In this document: positions 33,626 through 42,560 of the stretch, in pieces
Numbering within the stretch: position 1 is the first letter of the stretch
How the letters are laid out: every line of letters begins with the position of its first letter
Source: Chloroflexota bacterium
GTDB taxonomy: Bacteria; Chloroflexota; Anaerolineae; J102
NCBI GenBank assembly: GCA_029782215.1
Contig: JAKOVD010000079.1
Coordinates: 1-64,000, forward strand
DNA: 64,000 bases
Direction of reading: 5' to 3'
The notes under the pieces: model-generated
Databases searched by the model: none
Told to the model about the DNA's origin: nothing
Seen by the model: the letters and a program-made list of their open reading frames with translations, nothing else
Position numbers and translations under genes: made by a program

Positions 33626-36526
33626 ATGACTCTCAGCCATGGTTTTGAGCTCATTCGCGAGCAGGCCATCCCCGAACTCAACAGCCTGGCGCGTCTCTAC
33701 CGCCATGCCCGCACGGGCGCTGAACTCCTGTCGCTCGAAAACGAAGATGAGAACAAGTGCTTCGGCATTGCCTTCCGCACCCCGCCTGCGGACTCGACCG
33801 GCATCGCCCACATCCTTGAACATACGGTGCTGGGCGGCTCGCGCAAATACCGCGTCAAGGACCCTTTCGTGTCCCTCCTGCAGGGTTCCCTGGCGACCTT
33901 TCTTAACGCCTTCACCTTCCCGGACCGCACGGTATACCCCCTCGCCAGCCAGAATCTGCAGGATTTCTACAACCTGATCGAGGTCTATCTCGACGCCGTC
34001 GGCTATCCCTTGCTCGAACGCTCGAAGTTCGGCCAGGAAGGCTGGCACTACGAGTTCGACGAAGAGAACGACCAGCTCATCTACTCCGGCGTGGTGTTCA
34101 ACGAGATGAAGGGCGCGCTGGCCAACCCCGACGACGTCCTCGATCAGGCCGTGGTCACAGCCCTGTTTCCCGAGAGCATCTACGGTCTGAACAGCGGCGG
34201 CGACCCCCGATGCATTCCCGACCTGACCTACGAGCAGTTCGTGGCCTTTCATCGCAGTTACTATCATCCCTCCAATGCCCGCATCTTTTTCTACGGCGAC
34301 GACCCCGCCGGTGAGCGCCTGCGGCGGATGGATGCATGGCTGCAGGCCTTCGACCGGCTCGAAGTGGATTCGTCCATCGCTCTGCAGGCCCCCTTCGACC
34401 AACCCCGACAGACCGTGCAACCCTACAACGCCGGCGCCGATGGCAAGTCGTATGTCACGGTCAACTGGGTGCTTGAGGAAAGCACCGATCCCGAAACCGT
34501 CCTCGGGCTGGACATCCTGACCCACATCCTGATCGGCACGCCTGCCGCTCCCCTGCGCAAGGCCCTGATCGATTCCGGCTTGGGCGAGGACCTGGCAGGA
34601 CAGGGGCTTCTGGCCGATTTCCGCCAGATCGGATTCTCCACCGGCCTCAGGGGTGTGGACCGCGCCCGCACCGCCGATGTCGAGGCGCTGATCCTGGATA
34701 CTCTGAAGCGGCTCGCCAGCGAAGGCATTGAGCCGCGGCAGATCGAAGCCTCCCTCAACACCGCCGAGTTCCAACTGCGTGAGCGCAATACCGGCGGTTT
34801 TCCGCGCGGCCTGGCGCTTTTCCTGGCCGCCCTCACCACCTGGACCTACGACGCCGACCCTCTCCTGTCCCTGGCCTTCGAGCAACCCCTGAACATGCTC
34901 AAGGCCCGGCTGGAGCGCGGCGAGCACTACTTTGAGGACTTGATCCAGCGCTACTTCGTCGCCAACCCGCATCGCGCCACCGTCGTCCTGGAACCGGACA
35001 TGCAGTTCCAGGAACGACAGGACGAAGAGGAGGCGCAGCGCCTGGCCGCCGTGCGCGCGACGATGGCCGCCGAAGACCTGGCCGCGCTCCAGGCCGCCAA
35101 CGAGGAGATGCGCCGCCAGCAGGAGGCGCCGGACTCGCCGGAGGCATTGGCCACCCTGCCGCGGCTGGCGCTGGCCGACCTGGACCGGCAGAGCCGCAAG
35201 ATACCACTCGTCGAGATGGAGCACCTCGGCGCCCCCATCTTCTATCACGACCTCTTTACCAACGGCATTCTCTACCTTGACCTCGCCTTCGACCTGCACA
35301 GCCTTGACGCCGCCGACCTTCCCTATGCGCATCTGTTTGGCCGCGCCCTGCTGGAGATGGGCACCGACGAGGAGGACTTCGTCAGCCTGTCGCAGCGCAT
35401 CGGCAGCAAGACCGGCGGCATCATTCACCAGGTGTTGAGCTCCACGCCGCGCCAGCAAGCCCGGTCACAGGCCTGGCTCTTCCTGCGCGGCAAGGCCATG
35501 GCTGGCCAGGCCGGCGACCTGCTGTCCATCCTCGCCGATGTTCTGCGCACCGCCCACTTCGACAACCGGGAGCGCTTCCGCCAGATCGTTCTGGAGCAGA
35601 AGGCCACTGTCGAGGCAGGGCTGGTGCCAGGCGGGCACACCGTGGTCATTTCCCGGCTCGATGCCCACTTCACCGAGGCAGGCTGGGCCGGCGAACAGAT
35701 CGGCGGCGTCAGCTTCCTCCAGTTCTTGCGGCGCTTGGCAACGGAGATCGACCAGGACTGGCCCGCCGTGCTGGCGCGCCTGGAATCGATCCGCACGCGG
35801 CTCCTGAACCGCAATGGCATGCTCGTCAACGTCACCCTGGATGAAGCCAACTGGAAGGCCGTGCAGCCGCAGCTCACCGCTCTGCTCGACGTCCTGCCCT
35901 CGGCGCCGGTCGTGAGCACCTCATGGACGCCGGCCGCCCTGCCCCGGCATGAGGGTCTGACGCTCCCCGCCCAGGTGAACTACGTCGGCAAAGGCGCCAA
36001 CCTGTTCGACCTCGGTTACAAGCCCAACGGCTCGATCCTCGTCATCACGCGCCACCTGAGCACCGCCTACCTGTGGGAACGCGTCCGGCTGCAGGGCGGC
36101 GCCTACGGCGTCTTCTGCCGCTTCGACCATCGGTCCGGCGTCCTGAATCTTGCTTCCTACCGGGACCCCAATCTCATGCCCACGCTGGAAGTCTATGACC
36201 AGATAGCTGCCTACCTGGCCAACCTCAGCCTGGGCGAAGAAGAGATCACCCGCGCCATCATCGGCGTCATCGGCGCCCTCGACAGCTACCTGCTTCCCGA
36301 TGCCAAGGGCTTTGTGTCTCTTCAGCGCTACCTGCTGGGCGAGACCGATGCCTATCGCCAGCAGGTGCGCGCGGAAGTCCTTGGCGCCACCGCGGCTGAT
36401 TTCCGCGCCTTTGGCCAGGTCCTGGCGCCCTTTGCCTCGGCGGGCCAGGTTGTCATCCTTGGCGGCAAGACCGCCGTCGAGCAGGCCAACGCAGGCTCCT
36501 GGTTGGAAGTGCTTGACGTGATGTAG
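33626..36526 (+). CDS. M16C-family (presequence protease-like) metallopeptidase
   Basis: A 966-residue zinc peptidase with the inverted motif H62-I-L-E65-H66 (HILEHTVLGG) and a downstream Glu region (VVFNEMKGALANPDD). Length and four-part organisation match the M16C/PreP group (SGGDPRCIPDLTYEQFVAFH, LLNRNGMLVNVT, RVRLQGGAYGVFCRFD). These enzymes degrade unstructured peptides up to about 65 residues. A coiled, acidic stretch (QERQDEEEAQRLAAVRATMA) marks the hinge. No signal peptide is seen, so it is probably cytoplasmic. The divergent M3 peptidase would take the shorter products. Confidence 0.92.
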   Translation: MTLSHGFELIREQAIPELNSLARLYRHARTGAELLSLENEDENKCFGIAFRTPPADSTGIAHILEHTVLGGSRKYRVKDPFVSLLQGSLATFLNAFTFPDRTVYPLASQNLQDFYNLIEVYLDAVGYPLLERSKFGQEGWHYEFDEENDQLIYSGVVFNEMKGALANPDDVLDQAVVTALFPESIYGLNSGGDPRCIPDLTYEQFVAFHRSYYHPSNARIFFYGDDPAGERLRRMDAWLQAFDRLEVDSSIALQAPFDQPRQTVQPYNAGADGKSYVTVNWVLEESTDPETVLGLDILTHILIGTPAAPLRKALIDSGLGEDLAGQGLLADFRQIGFSTGLRGVDRARTADVEALILDTLKRLASEGIEPRQIEASLNTAEFQLRERNTGGFPRGLALFLAALTTWTYDADPLLSLAFEQPLNMLKARLERGEHYFEDLIQRYFVANPHRATVVLEPDMQFQERQDEEEAQRLAAVRATMAAEDLAALQAANEEMRRQQEAPDSPEALATLPRLALADLDRQSRKIPLVEMEHLGAPIFYHDLFTNGILYLDLAFDLHSLDAADLPYAHLFGRALLEMGTDEEDFVSLSQRIGSKTGGIIHQVLSSTPRQQARSQAWLFLRGKAMAGQAGDLLSILADVLRTAHFDNRERFRQIVLEQKATVEAGLVPGGHTVVISRLDAHFTEAGWAGEQIGGVSFLQFLRRLATEIDQDWPAVLARLESIRTRLLNRNGMLVNVTLDEANWKAVQPQLTALLDVLPSAPVVSTSWTPAALPRHEGLTLPAQVNYVGKGANLFDLGYKPNGSILVITRHLSTAYLWERVRLQGGAYGVFCRFDHRSGVLNLASYRDPNLMPTLEVYDQIAAYLANLSLGEEEITRAIIGVIGALDSYLLPDAKGFVSLQRYLLGETDAYRQQVRAEVLGATAADFRAFGQVLAPFASAGQVVILGGKTAVEQANAGSWLEVLDVM

Positions 36527-36553
36527 GCGGCTGCGGGCCGGTTGCGTCCTCCT

Positions 36554-37387
36554 ATGTTCTCGCCGCTTCGCCGTTCCCATACGCTTCTGTACGCCCTCGT
36601 GGGCCTGGTGGGCCTGCTGGTCTTGCTGCCGGCCCTGAACTGGCTGGCCCACGAGTGGTGGAGCAACGACTACTACTCGCACGGCGTGCTGGTGCCCATC
36701 GTGTCGGCCTTCTTTGCCTGGCGTCTGCTGCCGCGGGTGCAGCGCCGCCCCAGCTACCTGGGCCTGTTCCTGGTCGTGGCCGCCCTGCTGGTCTACCTGG
36801 CTGCACTCGCCCAACGCGCCCTGTTTGTGGCGTCGCTGGGCATGATCGCCCTTTTTGCCGGGCTGACCTGGTACTTCCTGGGCCAGGCGGCGCTGCGGCG
36901 GCTGGCCTTCCCCCTGGTCTTCCTCATCTTCATGGTGCCCCTGCCTTTCGTCGAGGCCAGCAGTCTGCCCCTGTCCATGTTCACGGGCCAGGTCTCCACC
37001 CGGGCGCTGCAGGCGCTCGGTTTCGACGTCATTGTCAACGGCACCGCCGTCACCCTGCCCAACGCCAACCTGGTCGTGGGCGCGCAGTGCTCTGGCCTGC
37101 GCTCCATCGTCGCCCTGGTCACCCTTGTCGCCGTGTTCGTCTACGTCGTCGAAGGGTCGTGGTCCCGCAAGCTGCTCCTGGCGCTTTCCGCCATTCCCAT
37201 CGCCATTCTCGGCAACACGCTGCGCGTGACCTCGCTGCTGTGGGTGGCCAACCGCTGGGGGGCTGAGGCGGGGTTCACCTACTACCATAACGACTCCGGT
37301 ATCGTCTTCTTCCTGGTCGCCTTTCTATGTCTGGTACTGTTCGCCCGGCTGCTCGGCTGCCGGGAGATACGCAGCGACCTCTTGTGA
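36554..37387 (+). CDS. Exosortase/archaeosortase family membrane protease
   Basis: A 277-residue protein with about eight membrane helices. The three catalytic residues of the family are visible: C179 in VVGAQCSGLRSI, R224 in GNTLRVTSL and H245 in YYHNDSGI. Exosortases cleave and probably relink C-terminal sorting tags of surface proteins. The ATG at 36554 was chosen over an upstream TTG. It overlaps the EpsI-like gene by 61 bases. No classical PEP-CTERM protein (PEP, helix, Arg cluster) was found in the window, so its targets are not obvious. Confidence 0.9.
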   Translation: MFSPLRRSHTLLYALVGLVGLLVLLPALNWLAHEWWSNDYYSHGVLVPIVSAFFAWRLLPRVQRRPSYLGLFLVVAALLVYLAALAQRALFVASLGMIALFAGLTWYFLGQAALRRLAFPLVFLIFMVPLPFVEASSLPLSMFTGQVSTRALQALGFDVIVNGTAVTLPNANLVVGAQCSGLRSIVALVTLVAVFVYVVEGSWSRKLLLALSAIPIAILGNTLRVTSLLWVANRWGAEAGFTYYHNDSGIVFFLVAFLCLVLFARLLGCREIRSDLL

Positions 37388-38019
37388 TCCTGGCGGTGTT
37401 CACGCTGGCCCTGGCGGTGGTCATCGCCCTCTACGGCCGCGACCTGTGGCCGGCGCCGGATGGCGCCGGCCATCGGTTGGTCGCCGACATCGACCGTTGG
37501 CGCAGCACGAACCGGGAGCGGACAGTCGAGGCGCGCTATGACTTCACCCTCAACGCCGATCTCAAGGCGCTGCCCCTGCAGGTGGGCGACTGGCAAGGCG
37601 CCGACATTCCCCAGACCAACGTCGAGGTGGCCATCCTCCTGGAGCCTGAGCAGTACGTCTACCGCCGCTACACCCGCCCCGATGGCAAGTACGTCTGGCT
37701 CAGCCTGATCGGGAGCCGCCAGACGAAATCGTTCCATTCCCCCCAGATCTGCTACACGGCCGACGGCTGGCAGACCGATGTCACCTCCCAGCCCGTAGCG
37801 CTGGACGAAGGCAGCCTGTACATGCTGCGCGTGGATGCCCGCAAAGCCCCCTGGGAACACGTCATCCTGTATACCTTCCTCTACCCCAACTCGCTCCGCC
37901 AGGCCGAAGATGGGGCGGTGCTGTTCAAGGTCACGGCGCCGCTGTCAGGCACGCCGGAGGAAACCGTGGCCCTCGAGGAAGCCTTTCTTCGCGAATTCTT
38001 TCACAGCGCTCGTTTGTAG
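37327..38019 (+). CDS. EpsI-family exosortase-associated protein
   Basis: A 230-residue protein with one N-terminal helix (LVILAVFTLALAVVIALYG) and an extracytoplasmic EpsI domain containing the family's HxPxxCY motif (H137, C142 in FHSPQICYTADGW). EpsI proteins are routinely encoded beside or fused to exosortases. The ATG at 37327 lies inside the exosortase gene, giving tight coupling. The overlap and pairing make a joint role in surface protein or polysaccharide processing likely. Confidence 0.85.
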   Translation: MSGTVRPAARLPGDTQRPLVILAVFTLALAVVIALYGRDLWPAPDGAGHRLVADIDRWRSTNRERTVEARYDFTLNADLKALPLQVGDWQGADIPQTNVEVAILLEPEQYVYRRYTRPDGKYVWLSLIGSRQTKSFHSPQICYTADGWQTDVTSQPVALDEGSLYMLRVDARKAPWEHVILYTFLYPNSLRQAEDGAVLFKVTAPLSGTPEETVALEEAFLREFFHSARL

Positions 38020-38051
38020 GGCAGCGGCGCCAGCCTGTATCATTCGGTGCT

Positions 38052-38759
38052 ATGAGCACGTTAGAGGCGCCGCTCCTGCCGGCATTTCGGTGGAAGCGAT
38101 GGCACGGTATGGTCCTCGGTCTCCTGGGGCTGCTGGTGATCGGGATGCTCGCCTTCGCCATCTTCAAGCCCATCCGCGTCCTCCCGCGCATGCGCCTGGC
38201 GCCCGGCTTCGCCCTGCGGGACCAGAACAACCAGGTCCTCACCAATGAGGACTTGCGGGGCAAGTTCGTCCTCTACAACTTCACCTACACCGGCTGCCAG
38301 CCGCCCACCTGCCGCTCGACCGACGCCATCATGCAGGAGGTCTACCAGCGGCTGGGAGAGGCCGACACCGGCGGCGTGCCGGTGTCGCTGGTCACCATCT
38401 CCTTCGACCCCGAACACGACACCCCCCAGAAGTTGGCCGCCTACGCCCAAACGCTCGGCGCCGACCCCGGACGCTGGCGCTTCCTCACCGGCGAGCCCAG
38501 CCGCTTGAAGTCGGTCATCGGGGCCGGCTTCGGCGTCTACTATGAGTCCAAGCCGGAGGGCTTCGCCTACAGCCCCACCCTGGTGCTGGTGGACGGGTTG
38601 GGCATCGTGCGCGCCGTCTACAGCAGCCGCAGCTCCACGCCTGACGCCAACAACATCCTGCGCCACCTGAACGTGCTGGGGGAAGAGGTCAGGAACAGCG
38701 TGGGGGTGGGACGCCTGGGCTATGAGGCTGCCCATCTCTTTCTCTGCTACGCACCCTGA
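38052..38759 (+). CDS. Atypical SCO/thioredoxin-fold membrane protein
   Basis: A 235-residue protein with an N-terminal helix (GMVLGLLGLLVIGMLAFAIF) and a SCO1/SenC-like thioredoxin fold outside the membrane (FALRDQNNQVLTNEDLRGKF). The copper/redox motif is CX4C (C82-QPPT-C87) instead of CX3C, and the conserved His of the DHS/DHT loop is lost (FAYSPTLVLVDG). Copper binding as in true SCO proteins is therefore doubtful; a thiol-disulfide role is more likely. It is 32 bases after the EpsI-like gene and 51 before a canonical SCO gene. Confidence 0.8.
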   Translation: MSTLEAPLLPAFRWKRWHGMVLGLLGLLVIGMLAFAIFKPIRVLPRMRLAPGFALRDQNNQVLTNEDLRGKFVLYNFTYTGCQPPTCRSTDAIMQEVYQRLGEADTGGVPVSLVTISFDPEHDTPQKLAAYAQTLGADPGRWRFLTGEPSRLKSVIGAGFGVYYESKPEGFAYSPTLVLVDGLGIVRAVYSSRSSTPDANNILRHLNVLGEEVRNSVGVGRLGYEAAHLFLCYAP

Positions 38760-38810
38760 AATGCGGGCGGCGCCGCGCACATTCACCCTGTTCTCTGCGA
38801 TAGGCCTGTT

Positions 38811-39413
38811 ATGAAGATCGACAAACGTATTCTCATTGCCGCCGCCGCCGTGCTCGTGGTCGCCGTGGTGGCTGTCCTGGTCGCCGGACGCCTGCGCCCC
38901 CATTCCTTCCAGGGCGTGGTGCTCCAGACCGACAAGCCGGCCGCCGACTTCACCCTGACCGCTTCCACGGGCCAACCGGCGAGCCTGAGTGATTTCCGCG
39001 GCAAGTGGGTCGTTCTCTACTTCGGCTACACCTTCTGCCCCGATGTCTGCCCTACGACCCTTGCCCGGATCAATGCTGCCCTGAACCAGATCGGAGACAA
39101 GGCCAAAGACGTCCAGGTCCTCATGGTCTCCGTGGACCCCGAACGTGATACCCCCGAACGCCTTGCCACCTACCTGGGCGCCTTCAATCCCAGCTTCCTG
39201 GGGCTGACCGGGACCGTGGACCAGGTGACCCAGGCCGCCACCCCCTTTGGCATCTACTTCGCCAAGCAGGATGTCGAGGGCGCCAGCGGCTACCTGATGG
39301 ATCACACCGCGTCGGTGACGCTTGTCGACCCGGAGGGCCGCACACGCCTGGTCTGGCTGACCGACAGCACCCCCGAAGGCATGGCCAGCGACCTGAACTA
39401 TCTCATTCGCTGA
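38811..39413 (+). CDS. SCO1/SenC-family copper chaperone-like protein
   Basis: A 200-residue protein with an N-terminal helix (ILIAAAAVLVVAVVAVLVAG) and the full SCO signature: C76-PDV-C80-P, D/P rich loop SVDPERDTPERLATYL, and His165 in LMDHTASVTLVDPEG. SCO proteins deliver copper to the CuA site of cytochrome oxidase or keep its cysteines reduced. No oxidase gene is in the window. Paired with an altered paralog and the exosortase, it may serve maturation of a surface or respiratory protein. Ten bases separate its stop from the stop of the convergent gene. Confidence 0.92.
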   Translation: MKIDKRILIAAAAVLVVAVVAVLVAGRLRPHSFQGVVLQTDKPAADFTLTASTGQPASLSDFRGKWVVLYFGYTFCPDVCPTTLARINAALNQIGDKAKDVQVLMVSVDPERDTPERLATYLGAFNPSFLGLTGTVDQVTQAATPFGIYFAKQDVEGASGYLMDHTASVTLVDPEGRTRLVWLTDSTPEGMASDLNYLIR

Positions 39414-39423
39414 GCAGTTCTTC

Positions 39424-41328
39424 TTAGCGTAGAAAGAGGGGGAGGAAGACACGCAGGGGCGACGGCGTCTCGGTGGGCGTCGGCGACGGCGTCTCGGTGG
39501 GCGTCGGCGACGGCGTCTCGGTGGGCGTCGGCGACGGCGTTTCGGTGACGGTCGGGGTGGGCGAGAGTGTTGCGGTCGGGGTATCGGTTGCCGTGGCCGT
39601 AGGCGTCGGCGTTTCCGTCGGCGTCTCGGTGGCCGTTGCCGTTGATGTGGGCGTGTCCGTAGGCGTGCCGGTCGGTGTCGGGGTGTCTGTCGGCGTCTCC
39701 GTCGGCGTCTCGGTGGCCGTTGCCGTCGGCGTGGGCGTGTCTGTGGACGTGCCGGTCGGTGTCGGCGTCGCGCTGGCGGTCACCGTGGGGGAGGGCGTCG
39801 GCGTTGCCGTCGCCGTCGCCGTGTGGGAGGGCGTCGGGGTCGGCGTGGCTGTGGCCGCCAGCGTGGGCGTGCGTGTGGGTGTGCGCGTGGGTGTCGGGGT
39901 GCGGCTGGGGGTCGGCGTGGCCGTGGGCGCAGTCGCAGGGATGCCCTCCACAATCAGCGGGTCAGGGCCGATGGCGAGGCTCACGGAGCCATCACGGGCG
40001 CCATCCTGGTCACCGCTGCCGCCATCCGCCACCACGGTCGCAGCGCCCAACTTGTTGACGTAACGAAGCGAGCCGCCCGCCGAACCCACAGGGAACGCCA
40101 CCACCAGGGGCGTTTCCGTTTCCCGCCAGATCACGGTCTTGGCCTTGGTCCCCGCCGCAAAGCGATAGGCCTCGATGTCCTTGCCGACGTTGGTCACCTC
40201 GGCGGCGAGGCTGGCGTCACCCAGCTCGGTGACAAAGGTGCGATAGGCCGTGAAACCGGGCTTCGGCGTCAGATTCGACCGCAGCAGGCCGTAAGCATAG
40301 CCGTCTGAAGAGCTCGGGCGGTCCACGCCCTGGAACCACAGGATCGGATAGATACCGCCGGCAAGGCTGTGCGTGAAGCCCTTGATCACGTACCGCGCCT
40401 GCAGGTCCTCGCTGTACACGGAAGGATCTCCCGAACCGGCGGGCTTGGTGCTGGGCGATCCCAGCTCCGTGAGCATGATGGGCTTTGTCTTGCCCGTCGC
40501 CGCCCGCACCTTGCGCTGCAGATCCTGCTCTTTGCCGACCACCCAACCCCATTTGTACGAAAAAGCCTCGTAGAAGTGGAAGTTGATCACGTCGATGTAG
40601 TTGCCGCCCCCGGCCGCCAGGAAATCGTCAAGGAAGTAGCGGTCGAAGGGACCTCCTTCGTCCACCCAGGCGTCATAGGCAAGCCCGCCGATCGCCACCA
40701 GGGCGTTCGGATTGGCGGCCTTCATGGCCGGGTAAGCGGACTTAAGCAGGGCGGCGTACTTGTCGCCGCCGGCGCCCGCTGCCTGCCCCGGCCCTTTGCC
40801 CCAACAGCCTCCTATCCAGGCGTGGCCGGCGGCATCGGCGTTGTCAGGCTCATTTCCCAACTCGAAATAGCGTAAGTTGTACGGCGCCGCGCTGTAGCGC
40901 GCCACCACTTCTTTCATGAAGTTGGCATAGGTCGCCACGTGCTGGGGATACAGAGGTCCGCAGGACGTGGCCGCCGCCCAGGTCGGGTTGCTCATCACCG
41001 TCAACACCACCTTGTAGCCCTGCCCGATCGCAGTGCTGACACGTTTGTCGGCGCTGGTCCACTGGTAAACACCCGGGCTGGTCTCCGTACCTGCCCAACT
41101 GACTCCCACCCGCGTCCAGGTGGCGCCGGCGCCGCGCACCGTCGGGCCGGAGCCGCCGTCATCCGGCCACAGCAGCCACATGCCCATCGCCGCCTGGGCG
41201 GCGGCGTCTGGCGCCGCCGGCCCGGAGGGAGCCGGCCTGGGTCCGGCCAAGGCGCCGCCCAGCGGCGCCAGGAGGACCAGCAGGATGGCGACGACGAGCG
41301 TCCAACTTTGCTGCTTGTGCTTGCTCAT
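39424..41328 (-). CDS. Secreted GH-like protein with Thr-Pro tail and C-terminal LPLFLR
   Basis: A 634-residue protein: signal peptide ([19 protein letters not shown]), a clan-A-type glycoside hydrolase-like domain (about 45-370) with probable acid/base Glu in [12 protein letters not shown] and nucleophile Glu in [10 protein letters not shown], a beta domain (to about 460), then about 160 residues of Thr-Pro-rich linker and the last eight residues VFLPLFLR. It is clearly paralogous to the N-terminal half of the 2946-residue protein ([29 protein letters not shown] shared). Substrate is unknown. The ATG at 41328 starts 65 bases after the selD stop, so the genes may be cotranscribed. Confidence 0.85.
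   Translation of the reverse strand: MSKHKQQSWTLVVAILLVLLAPLGGALAGPRPAPSGPAAPDAAAQAAMGMWLLWPDDGGSGPTVRGAGATWTRVGVSWAGTETSPGVYQWTSADKRVSTAIGQGYKVVLTVMSNPTWAAATSCGPLYPQHVATYANFMKEVVARYSAAPYNLRYFELGNEPDNADAAGHAWIGGCWGKGPGQAAGAGGDKYAALLKSAYPAMKAANPNALVAIGGLAYDAWVDEGGPFDRYFLDDFLAAGGGNYIDVINFHFYEAFSYKWGWVVGKEQDLQRKVRAATGKTKPIMLTELGSPSTKPAGSGDPSVYSEDLQARYVIKGFTHSLAGGIYPILWFQGVDRPSSSDGYAYGLLRSNLTPKPGFTAYRTFVTELGDASLAAEVTNVGKDIEAYRFAAGTKAKTVIWRETETPLVVAFPVGSAGGSLRYVNKLGAATVVADGGSGDQDGARDGSVSLAIGPDPLIVEGIPATAPTATPTPSRTPTPTRTPTRTPTLAATATPTPTPSHTATATATPTPSPTVTASATPTPTGTSTDTPTPTATATETPTETPTDTPTPTGTPTDTPTSTATATETPTETPTPTATATDTPTATLSPTPTVTETPSPTPTETPSPTPTETPSPTPTETPSPLRVFLPLFLR
39470..39945 (-). repeat. Thr-Pro-coding tandem repeat
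   Basis: Degenerate 6-base units (ACN CCN on the coding strand, seen as GGCGTC/GGTGTC on the plus strand) with a perfect 24-base triplet at the C-terminal end (39470-39545, coding PTPTETPS three times). Units of six bases keep the frame whatever the copy number. Confidence 0.85.
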
Positions 41329-41393
41329 GGTCCGGCTTACCAGAGGGGCGCAGGGCTGCGCGGGCAGGTGCGGGCGCCCGGCCGCCCCTCCTG

Positions 41394-42443
41394 CTACGGA
41401 TCCACCTCGATGCCGCTGCCCGCGAAGACTTCCCCGATCTCCCACAGCCCCAGGCCGCGGGCTGCCGCCGAATGGCAGGCGGGGCCGGCCTGGTCAGGAG
41501 CCACCGCCATCAGCAGGCCGCCCGAAGTCTCCGGGCTGAAGCAGAGAACCTGCTGCCACTCGGCGATCGCCGGATCAAAGCGCACGTGCGGGCCATAGTA
41601 GGCCCGGTTGTCATGGCTGCCGCCAGGATACACCCAGTCAGCGCCCAGCCGTTCGGCGCCCGGCAGCCAGGGCAGCTTCCCGTAAGACAGACGCAGCCCG
41701 GCGCTGCCGCGGGCGACCATCTCCCACCCGTGCCCCAACAGGCTGAAACCCGTGATATCGGTCACGGCATGGGCGCCGCAGGCCTGGGCGATGTCCGCCG
41801 CCACGTTGTTGAGCCGGAGCATGCTCTGCGTCGCCGTCTCCAGCTCTTCCGGCGTCGCCAGATCGCGTTTCAGGGCCGTCGTCACCACCCCCGCCCCCAG
41901 CGGCTTGCTCAGCAGAAGCCTGTCGCCCGGCTGCGCCCCGCCCTTGCGGGTCAGGCGCCTGGGGTCGATGGCCCCCAACACCACCAGGCCGTATTTCGGC
42001 TCCGCATCCTGGACGCTGTGCCCGCCGGCGATGGCGATCCCCGCCTCGCGGGCTTTCTCGGCGCCGCCGCGCAGGATGGCGCTGGACACCTCGAGAGGCA
42101 GCGTCTTGGGCAGCGCCGCCACGTTCAACGCCAGCAGCGGCCTGGCCCCCATGGCGTAGATGTCGCTGAGGCTGTTGGCGGCGGCGATGGCGCCGTAGGC
42201 GTAGGGATCGTCGACAATGGGCGTGAAGAAATCGAGCGTGACGACAATAGCCAGGTTGTCGCTCAACCGGTAGACGGCAGCATCGTCCGCAACCTCCAGA
42301 CCCACCAGCAGGTTGTCGTCCTGGTAATCACTATAGGTTTCCTGGATAGGACGCAGAACCTGCGCCAGGGCCTCGGCGGCCAGCTTGCTCGCTCAGCCGG
42401 CGCAGGCGGCCAGGCTGGTGAGGCGGACGGTGTCAGCAGTCAT
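41394..42443 (-). CDS. selD: Selenide, water dikinase with in-frame UGA (selenoprotein SelD)
   Basis: SelD makes selenophosphate from selenide and ATP for Sec-tRNA synthesis. The reading frame from ATG 42443 to TAG 41394 is interrupted once, by TGA at codon 17; reading it as Sec gives a 349-residue protein. The N-terminus then reads [14 protein letters not shown], so the UGA sits exactly at the active-site Cys17 position of E. coli SelD, with Lys20 conserved. Later motifs are intact: [71 protein letters not shown] start after the UGA would remove the catalytic residue. It lies between two paralogous GH-like genes. Confidence 0.92.
42363..42395 (-). promoter_or_regulatory. Sec codon (UGA 42395-42393) and possible SECIS region
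   Basis: The recoded TGA is followed on the coding strand by GCGAGCAAGCTGGCC, GCCGA, GGCCCTGGCG. GGCC (42381-42378) can pair with GGCC (42372-42369) around a five-base loop containing G, 12 bases or more after the UGA. This is in the right place for a bacterial SECIS hairpin, but the stem is short and was judged by eye only. Confidence 0.55.
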
Positions 42444-42560
42444 GAGGGTGAGGTGCGAGGGTGTAAACGCGGGCGAACCGCAGGACCGGGCGCTCAGGCG
42501 GGCGCCAGGGGCTGCGGTTCGCCGCGCAGAAGACGGGGTAAGGGGGTTGGCGGCAGGCCG

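Noticed and set aside
33569..35458. 629-codon minus-strand frame opposite the M16C peptidase
   Set aside because: Antisense shadow of a clear peptidase with HILEH.
36554..41328. Classical PEP-CTERM substrate of the exosortase
   Set aside because: No protein in the window has PEP followed by a membrane helix and an Arg cluster at its C-terminus.
41394..42305. SelD starting after the TGA, or a pseudogene
   Set aside because: The frame upstream of the TGA encodes the conserved N-terminus in register and the TGA falls on the catalytic position; random decay would not be expected to hit exactly that codon and leave the rest intact.
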